Position numbers and translations under genes: made by a program. The notes under the pieces are model-generated. The model ran no database searches, was not told where the DNA came from, and worked only from the letters and a program-made list of their open reading frames with translations. Shown piece by piece: positions 59,731 to 64,000 of a DNA stretch of 64,000 bases (positions within the stretch are counted from its first letter, which is position 1; the number at the start of each line of letters is the position of its first letter). The stretch comes from Pseudomonas chlororaphis (GTDB lineage: Bacteria; Pseudomonadota; Gammaproteobacteria; Pseudomonadales; Pseudomonadaceae), in the NCBI RefSeq assembly GCF_003731765.1, contig NZ_MOAL01000004.1, positions 2,480,001-2,544,000 on the forward strand, given 5' to 3'.

Positions 59731-59738
59731 CAAGGCGT

Positions 59739-59762
59739 TGCCCGGCAGCTTGCTGCCGGGCA
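59739..59762 (+). terminator. Hairpin after the binding-protein gene
   Basis: TGCCCGGCAG, loop CTTG, CTGCCGGGCA: ten perfect pairs starting 9 bp after the stop. Only a weak T-tract (CCCTTT) follows. Confidence 0.6.
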
Positions 59763-60042
59763 CTGACCCTTTGGGTTGATTCTTTGGAAAGACGTCACCC
59801 CCAACTCACACACCACACTCTGAAAATGCCGGATTGACAGACCCTTCACCCCGCCTCTGAAAAAACTCCCCCCTTTTGCTGTTCTAACGCCCACATTTTT
59901 CAATGCCAAGCCCGGGACGCTCTGCCGCACTCTGCAAATGCACGGCATGGCACCGAGCCGAAAACAGCGGGAATCATCTGCAGCGAAGCAGGCATCGCCC
60001 GCTGCACGCGCGCGTGCTTCTACGGGCCACCCATCAGCCTGC

Positions 60043-60057
60043 GTTCGTTAATCGCAC
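60043..60057 (+). promoter_or_regulatory. PcaR-type operator upstream of pcaI
   Basis: GTTCGTTAATCGCAC differs by one base from GTTCGATAATCGCAC, the site bound by PcaR at the P. putida pcaIJ promoter (recalled from the literature). It lies 160 bp before the pcaI start codon. Confidence 0.7.
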
Positions 60058-60217
60058 GACATCGTATTCAGGACCGCCCTGTCGGGCTCAATGTTTGGCA
60101 ACCTATGCGCAGCTGCCGACACGCGCTTTATGGGCTGTCGGTCCGTTGCCGGAACCTTCCCTGCGCAGCGGGTATTCAGATTGATCGACCCAATCAACAA
60201 AAATAGAGGAGCACGCC

Positions 60218-60910
60218 TTGATCAATAAAACTTTCGAATCCATTGCTGCCGCACTCGATGGCATTGCCGACGGCTCGGTCATCATGGTCGGAGGCTTCGG
60301 CACTGCCGGCATGCCGTCGGCGCTGGTGGATGGCGTCATTGAATCGGGCGCTCGCGACCTGACCATCATCAGCAACAATGCCGGCAACGGTGAAATCGGC
60401 CTGGCGGCGCTGCTCAAAGCCGGGCGGGTTGCCAAAGTGATTTGCTCGTTCCCGCGGCAATCCGATTCCTATGTATTCGACGAGTTGTACCTGGCGGGCA
60501 AGGTGCAACTGGAAGTGGTGCCCCAAGGCAACCTGGCCGAACGCATCCGCGCCGCGGGCTCGGGCATTGGCGCCTTCTTCTCCCCGACCGGCTACGGCAC
60601 CTTGTTGGCCGAAGGCAAGGAAACCCGAGTGATCGAAGGACGCAACTATGTGCTGGAAATGCCGCTGCACGCCGACGTTGCGCTGATCAAGGCCGAACAG
60701 GGTGATCGCTGGGGCAACCTGACCTACCGCAAGGCCGCCCGCAACTTTGGGCCGATCATGGCCATGGCCGCGAAGACCACCATCGCGCAGGTCAACCGGA
60801 TCGTCGAGTTGGGTGATCTGGACCCTGAACACATCATCACGCCGGGGATTTTCGTCCAGCGCGTGGTTGCTGTGCCTTCTGCCAGTTCCCTGATCGCCAA
60901 CGTCAATTGA
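60218..60910 (+). CDS. pcaI: 3-oxoadipate CoA-transferase, alpha subunit
   Basis: This 230-aa protein begins at a TTG start (60218) with AGGAG seven bases upstream, matching the MINKT N-terminus of P. putida PcaI. Long identity stretches include MVGGFGTAGMPSALVDGVIE, IGAFFSPTGYGTLLAEGKET and GDRWGNLTYRKAARNFGPIM. With PcaJ it transfers CoA from succinyl-CoA to 3-oxoadipate, the penultimate step of the beta-ketoadipate pathway for protocatechuate and catechol. As is common in pseudomonads it is not next to the other pca genes. Confidence 0.92.
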   Translation: MINKTFESIAAALDGIADGSVIMVGGFGTAGMPSALVDGVIESGARDLTIISNNAGNGEIGLAALLKAGRVAKVICSFPRQSDSYVFDELYLAGKVQLEVVPQGNLAERIRAAGSGIGAFFSPTGYGTLLAEGKETRVIEGRNYVLEMPLHADVALIKAEQGDRWGNLTYRKAARNFGPIMAMAAKTTIAQVNRIVELGDLDPEHIITPGIFVQRVVAVPSASSLIANVN

Positions 60911-60918
60911 GGCCTGCC

Positions 60919-61560
60919 ATGACCGTCATGAAAAAACTATCGCGCAACGAAATGGCCCAGCGCGTGGCCGACGATATTCTCGAAGGTTCTTATGTGAACC
61001 TGGGCATTGGCGTGCCCACCCTGGTGGCGAACTACCTGGGCGACAAGGAAATATTCCTGCATAGCGAAAATGGCGTGCTGGGCATGGGCCCGAGCCCGGC
61101 GCCCGGTGAAGAAGACGATGACCTGATCAACGCCGGCAAACAGCACGTGACGCTGCTGGCCGGTGGCGCGTATTTCCATCACGCCGACTCGTTCTCGATG
61201 ATGCGCGGTGGCCACATCGATATCGCCGTACTGGGGGCCTTCCAGGTCTCGGTCAACGGCGACCTGGCCAACTGGCACACTGGCGCTGAGGGCTCGATTC
61301 CGGCAGTGGGCGGTGCAATGGACCTGGCCACCGGCGCGCGCCAGGTGTTCGTGATGATGGATCACCTGACCAAGACCGGCGAAAGCAAACTGGTGCCTGA
61401 ATGCACCTACCCGCTCACCGGTATTGGCTGCGTCAGCCGGATTTACACCGACTTGGCGATTCTGGACGTCACCCCGCAAGGCCTGAAGGTGCGCGAGATC
61501 CTCGCGGATATCAGCTTTGAGGACTTGCAGACATTGAGTGGCGTGCCGTTGTTGAAGTAA
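60919..61560 (+). CDS. pcaJ: 3-oxoadipate CoA-transferase, beta subunit
   Basis: This 213-aa protein starts at ATG 60919 (MTVMKKLSRNEMAQRVADDI), with TTGAGG upstream overlapping the pcaI stop. The catalytic glutamate lies in FLHSENGVLGMGPSPAPGEE. VNGDLANWHTGAEGSIPAVG and KLVPECTYPLTGIGCVSRIY follow P. putida PcaJ closely. It forms the heteromeric CoA-transferase with PcaI and is co-transcribed with it, 8 bp apart. A GCAAGCT repeat follows the gene. Confidence 0.92.
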   Translation: MTVMKKLSRNEMAQRVADDILEGSYVNLGIGVPTLVANYLGDKEIFLHSENGVLGMGPSPAPGEEDDDLINAGKQHVTLLAGGAYFHHADSFSMMRGGHIDIAVLGAFQVSVNGDLANWHTGAEGSIPAVGGAMDLATGARQVFVMMDHLTKTGESKLVPECTYPLTGIGCVSRIYTDLAILDVTPQGLKVREILADISFEDLQTLSGVPLLK

Positions 61561-61601
61561 CGCGATTCAAGCGGCTTGCTGCGTGGGCTATGGGTCGCGC
61601 G

Positions 61602-61642
61602 GCAAGCTGCAAGCTGCAAGCTGCAAGCTGCAAGCTGCAAGC
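61602..61642. repeat. Tandem heptamer (GCAAGCT)x5.9
   Basis: Five perfect copies of GCAAGCT plus GCAAGC, in the 147-bp gap between convergent pcaJ and ABC-exporter genes. Heptamer arrays of this type recur between genes in some pseudomonads and may vary in copy number. Confidence 0.95.
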
Positions 61643-61707
61643 GAAATTGAAGCCCTGCCTCTACCCCCGCATCCCGTTATTCCCGTCCATTGAATCGTCT
61701 GTGCAGG

Positions 61708-63528
61708 TCACTCGCGGTAGCCCCGCGCCTGTACATCGAACAAGTCGGCATAACGTCCGCCCGCCGCCATCAATTGGCCGTGGTTGCCCTCCTCCAGAAT
61801 CCGCCCCCGGTCCAGCACGATGATGTGGTCGGCGCTGCGCACACTGGAGAAACGGTGGGAAATCAACAGCGTCATGCGGCCCTTGGCATGTTCACGAAAG
61901 TGCTCGAACACGGCCGCCTCGGCCCCGGCATCCAGGGCAGCAGTGGGTTCGTCGAGGATCAGCAAATCGGCGTCCTGGCGCATATAGGCGCGCGACAAGG
62001 CAACTTTCTGCCATTGCCCGCCGGACAGTTCCTGACCACCCAGCCAGCGCCCCAACGGCGTGGCGTAGCCCTTGCTCAAGCGCTCGATGAACTCAGCGGC
62101 AACACCCTGAGTGGCAGCACGGCGCCAGCGCGCCTGATCGTCAAACGCCTCGACGTCACCGACGCCCAGGTTTTCGCCCACGCTCATCTGATAGCGGATG
62201 TAATCCTGAAAAATCACCCCGATGCGCTGGTGCAGGGTCTGTTCGTCCCACGCTTGCAGGTCGCTGCCGTCTAGCAGGATGCGACCCTCGTCCGGGGTGT
62301 ACAGGCGGGTCAGCAATTTGATCAAGCTGGTCTTGCCCGAACCGTTTTCCCCCACCAGCGCCAGGCTTTGCCCCGGCGCCAGGTGCAGGTTGATGTTGCT
62401 CAGCGCCGGCGATTCGGCACCGGGATAGGTGAACCCCACCTGCTCGCAACGCAGCCCATCACCCGGGCGTGCCCCTTGAGTCAGTGTTCCGCGCCGCGCC
62501 GTGACCGGGACTTCCAGGTATTCATAAAGGTCCGAAAGGAACAAACCGTCGTCGTACAGGCCGGCGATGGCGCTGAGGCTGGCGGTGATTGCGCTCTGGC
62601 CCTGCTTGAACAGCACGATGTACATGGTCATCTGGCCCAGGGTCGTCTGCCCGCGCACTGTGTCCAGCACCACCCAGGCATAGGCCAGGTAAAACGCCGC
62701 GGTGCCCAGCAGCCCCAACGCAAAACCCCAACTGTCACGGCGCACCGTCAACTGGCGGTCTTCCGTGTAAAGACGTCGAGCGTTGTCCCGGTAGCGCTTG
62801 AGCAGCAACGGGGCCAGCCCGAACAGCTTGACCTCCTTGGCATGCGCCTCGTGGGACAGCAGGGATTCCAGGTAATTCTGCTGGCGGGTCTCCGGGGCGC
62901 GCCGGTGAAACAGGCGAAAGGCATTGCCCGAAAAATGCGTCTCGGCGAAGAACACCGGCAAGGCGCCGACCACCAGGATCAACAGGGCCCATGGAGAAAA
63001 GTGCACCAGCAGCACCGCAAAGCTGATCAGCGAAATCAGGTTCTGCACCAGGCCCAAGCCCTTTGTCACCAGGCTCAAGGGCCGGGTAGAAGCCCCCTGA
63101 CGCACCCGCACAAGCTTGTCGTGGAATTGCGCATCCTCAAATTGCAGCAGTGAGAGGGTCTGGGCCTTTTCCAGGATCATCAGGTTGACCTTCACCCCCA
63201 ACTGCACCCGCAGCAACGACTGCTGCATCGACAATGCCCGCTGGGCGGCCGCCAGTAACGCCAGCACGCCGGCTTCGGCCAGCACGTACTGCATGACCGG
63301 CCACACCGGCGCCTGACTGCCGGCGGCGTGAATCTGCATGGCATGGACCACACCATCCACGATGCGCTGGCCGATCCAGGCGGCCAACGCCGGCAGCAGG
63401 CCAGCGATCAGCGTCGCCAGCACCAGCCCTAGGAACAGGGGCCGCGAGGTCTCCCACACCAACCCCAGCGCCCTGCCAGCCTGGACGGAAAAAGCACGCA
63501 ATCGTTTGAACAGCGCCATGAATGCCAT
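61708..63528 (-). CDS. ABC exporter (fused permease and ATPase)
   Basis: This 606-aa half-transporter has an N-terminal six-helix membrane domain (about 20-330, for example LFLGLVLATLIAGLLPALAA). The C-terminal nucleotide-binding domain has Walker A LVGENGSGKTSLIKLL, signature ELSGGQWQKVALSRA and Walker B LLILDEPTAALD, followed by the H-loop LISHRFSSV. It should dimerise to export a lipid, peptide or drug; the substrate is unknown. ATG 63528 has GGAG four bases upstream; ATG 63519 is an alternative. Confidence 0.9.
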   Translation of the reverse strand: MAFMALFKRLRAFSVQAGRALGLVWETSRPLFLGLVLATLIAGLLPALAAWIGQRIVDGVVHAMQIHAAGSQAPVWPVMQYVLAEAGVLALLAAAQRALSMQQSLLRVQLGVKVNLMILEKAQTLSLLQFEDAQFHDKLVRVRQGASTRPLSLVTKGLGLVQNLISLISFAVLLVHFSPWALLILVVGALPVFFAETHFSGNAFRLFHRRAPETRQQNYLESLLSHEAHAKEVKLFGLAPLLLKRYRDNARRLYTEDRQLTVRRDSWGFALGLLGTAAFYLAYAWVVLDTVRGQTTLGQMTMYIVLFKQGQSAITASLSAIAGLYDDGLFLSDLYEYLEVPVTARRGTLTQGARPGDGLRCEQVGFTYPGAESPALSNINLHLAPGQSLALVGENGSGKTSLIKLLTRLYTPDEGRILLDGSDLQAWDEQTLHQRIGVIFQDYIRYQMSVGENLGVGDVEAFDDQARWRRAATQGVAAEFIERLSKGYATPLGRWLGGQELSGGQWQKVALSRAYMRQDADLLILDEPTAALDAGAEAAVFEHFREHAKGRMTLLISHRFSSVRSADHIIVLDRGRILEEGNHGQLMAAGGRYADLFDVQARGYRE

Positions 63529-63672
63529 GGACTCCTGGTTGGGTAAGATCGGCCTGGGTAGCCGCTGGTAAACGCCGCGCGCAAGTCACGGCTGCACGGA
63601 TTGCCCCGCCAGCACCTTCCCGAGCCACACCTGGATAGCCAGGCGCGGGCGCGTCAGTCTGACGAGGCGAAC

Positions 63673-64000
63673 CTACAGCAGCGCGCCTCTCCAGACGACC
63701 CTTCCGACTATTTCCAGCGCCTCCCGAGGCACTTCAAACTCGCGGTGCGTGGGGTTGTCGCACAGCGCCCGGACCCGGCCACCGGGTTCCAATTGCAGGC
63801 GCCGCACCAATAAGCTGCTGGCATCCTGAATGACGTAAATCTTGTCGTCCTGAATGTCCTTGGTGGTGACATCGATCAGCACCAAGTCTTCATCACGAAT
63901 CGTCGGCGACATGCTGTCACCGCGGATATGCATGGCGGCCAGGGCCTTGCTGTCGAGCCCATGGCTGCCGAGCCAATAGCGGCAAAACGCCTGAGAGGTG
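63673..64000 (-). CDS. S24/LexA-like repressor-type protein, C-terminal part (runs off window)
   Basis: The minus-strand frame is open to the window edge (about 108 residues, TSQAFCRYWLGSHGLDSKAL at the left) and ends at 63673. It contains the S24 serine in MHIRGDSMSPTIRDEDLVLI, as in LexA/CI-type self-cleaving repressors. The position of the catalytic lysine (usually VKRL) reads LLVRRLQLEPGG, so arginine replaces lysine and autocleavage may be lost. The N-terminal HTH, if present, lies beyond the window. It is not translated from the internal ATG at 63933. Confidence 0.82.
   Translation of the reverse strand, partial: TSQAFCRYWLGSHGLDSKALAAMHIRGDSMSPTIRDEDLVLIDVTTKDIQDDKIYVIQDASSLLVRRLQLEPGGRVRALCDNPTHREFEVPREALEIVGRVVWRGALL

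Larger units (their letters stand above)
59731..60217. other. 487-bp intergenic region upstream of pcaIJ
   Basis: Beyond the hairpin at 59739-59762 and the PcaR-type box at 60043-60057 I see nothing definite. Short open frames on both strands lack ribosome sites and family features. Confidence 0.6.

Noticed and set aside
60095-60115. Possible sigma-54 promoter (TTTGGCAACCTATGCGCAG) before pcaI
   Set aside because: The GG and GC dinucleotides are 8 bp apart rather than the required 10, and a PcaR-type site already explains the promoter.

Overview
The window is a high-GC (roughly 60-63%) pseudomonad chromosome segment. The evidence is near-textbook Pseudomonas proteins: PcaI/PcaJ, a BphO-BphP pair, a PA3774-type deacetylase, and TynA/FeaB/FeaR. 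It looks like a fluorescens-group Pseudomonas, although the species cannot be fixed from here. It is an accessory catabolism and stress region. I see no rRNA, tRNA, CRISPR array, insertion sequence or prophage structure.

Layout. (1) 1-1.65 kb: the N-terminal part of a cytochrome P450 (cut by the window edge) and a MetA-like outer-membrane protein, on the minus strand. (2) 2.2-8.4 kb: an electrophile/thiol-stress locus. A plus-strand operon (AhpD-like, Old-Yellow-Enzyme-like, tautomerase) faces a minus-strand operon (OsmC-like, SDR, FrnE-like DsbA, thioredoxin). A decayed kefC lies between them and a TetR gene lies outside. Both operons carry a CTACC...GGTAG inverted repeat about 60 bp before the first start codon. 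(3) 8.7-18.9 kb: hemerythrin, then a run of regulator/divergent-enzyme modules (LysR/MDR, AraC/alpha-beta hydrolase plus MFS, HxlR/DoxX plus SDR, AraC/SDR). (4) 18.9-36.7 kb: an aromatic and other amine catabolic island. feaB and tynA are divergent around FeaR-like sites and feaR follows. Next come a PuuB-like amine oxidase with a cupin, a LuxR-MoaF-SDR-SDR group, an MFS-TetR pair with its own CTACC/GGTAG operator, an APC permease overlapping a DUF3156-like gene, a soluble PAS chemoreceptor and a second phenylacetaldehyde-type dehydrogenase.

(5) 36.8-45.5 kb: an MCP, a LysE exporter, a GNAT-azoreductase-AhpD-like operon divergent from a MocR regulator, and bphO-bphP. (6) 45.9-51.7 kb: LuxR, MetA-like porin, MFS and deacetylase-like amidohydrolase, then a GGDEF cyclase. 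(7) 52.2-59.7 kb: a LysR gene divergent from an unassigned operon (serine-acetyltransferase-like, VOC, beta-hydroxyacid dehydrogenase-like, ALDH, M20 amidohydrolase) followed by an orphan amino-acid binding protein. (8) 60.0-64 kb: pcaIJ behind a PcaR-type box, a GCAAGCT heptamer repeat, an ABC exporter and a truncated S24-type repressor-like gene.

Most novel candidates: the double active-site substitution in the Old-Yellow-Enzyme-like protein inside the operator-linked stress locus, and the LysR-controlled operon at 53.2-58.5 kb, whose gene combination I cannot map to a known pathway. All family calls come from reading motifs by eye; no database search was run.
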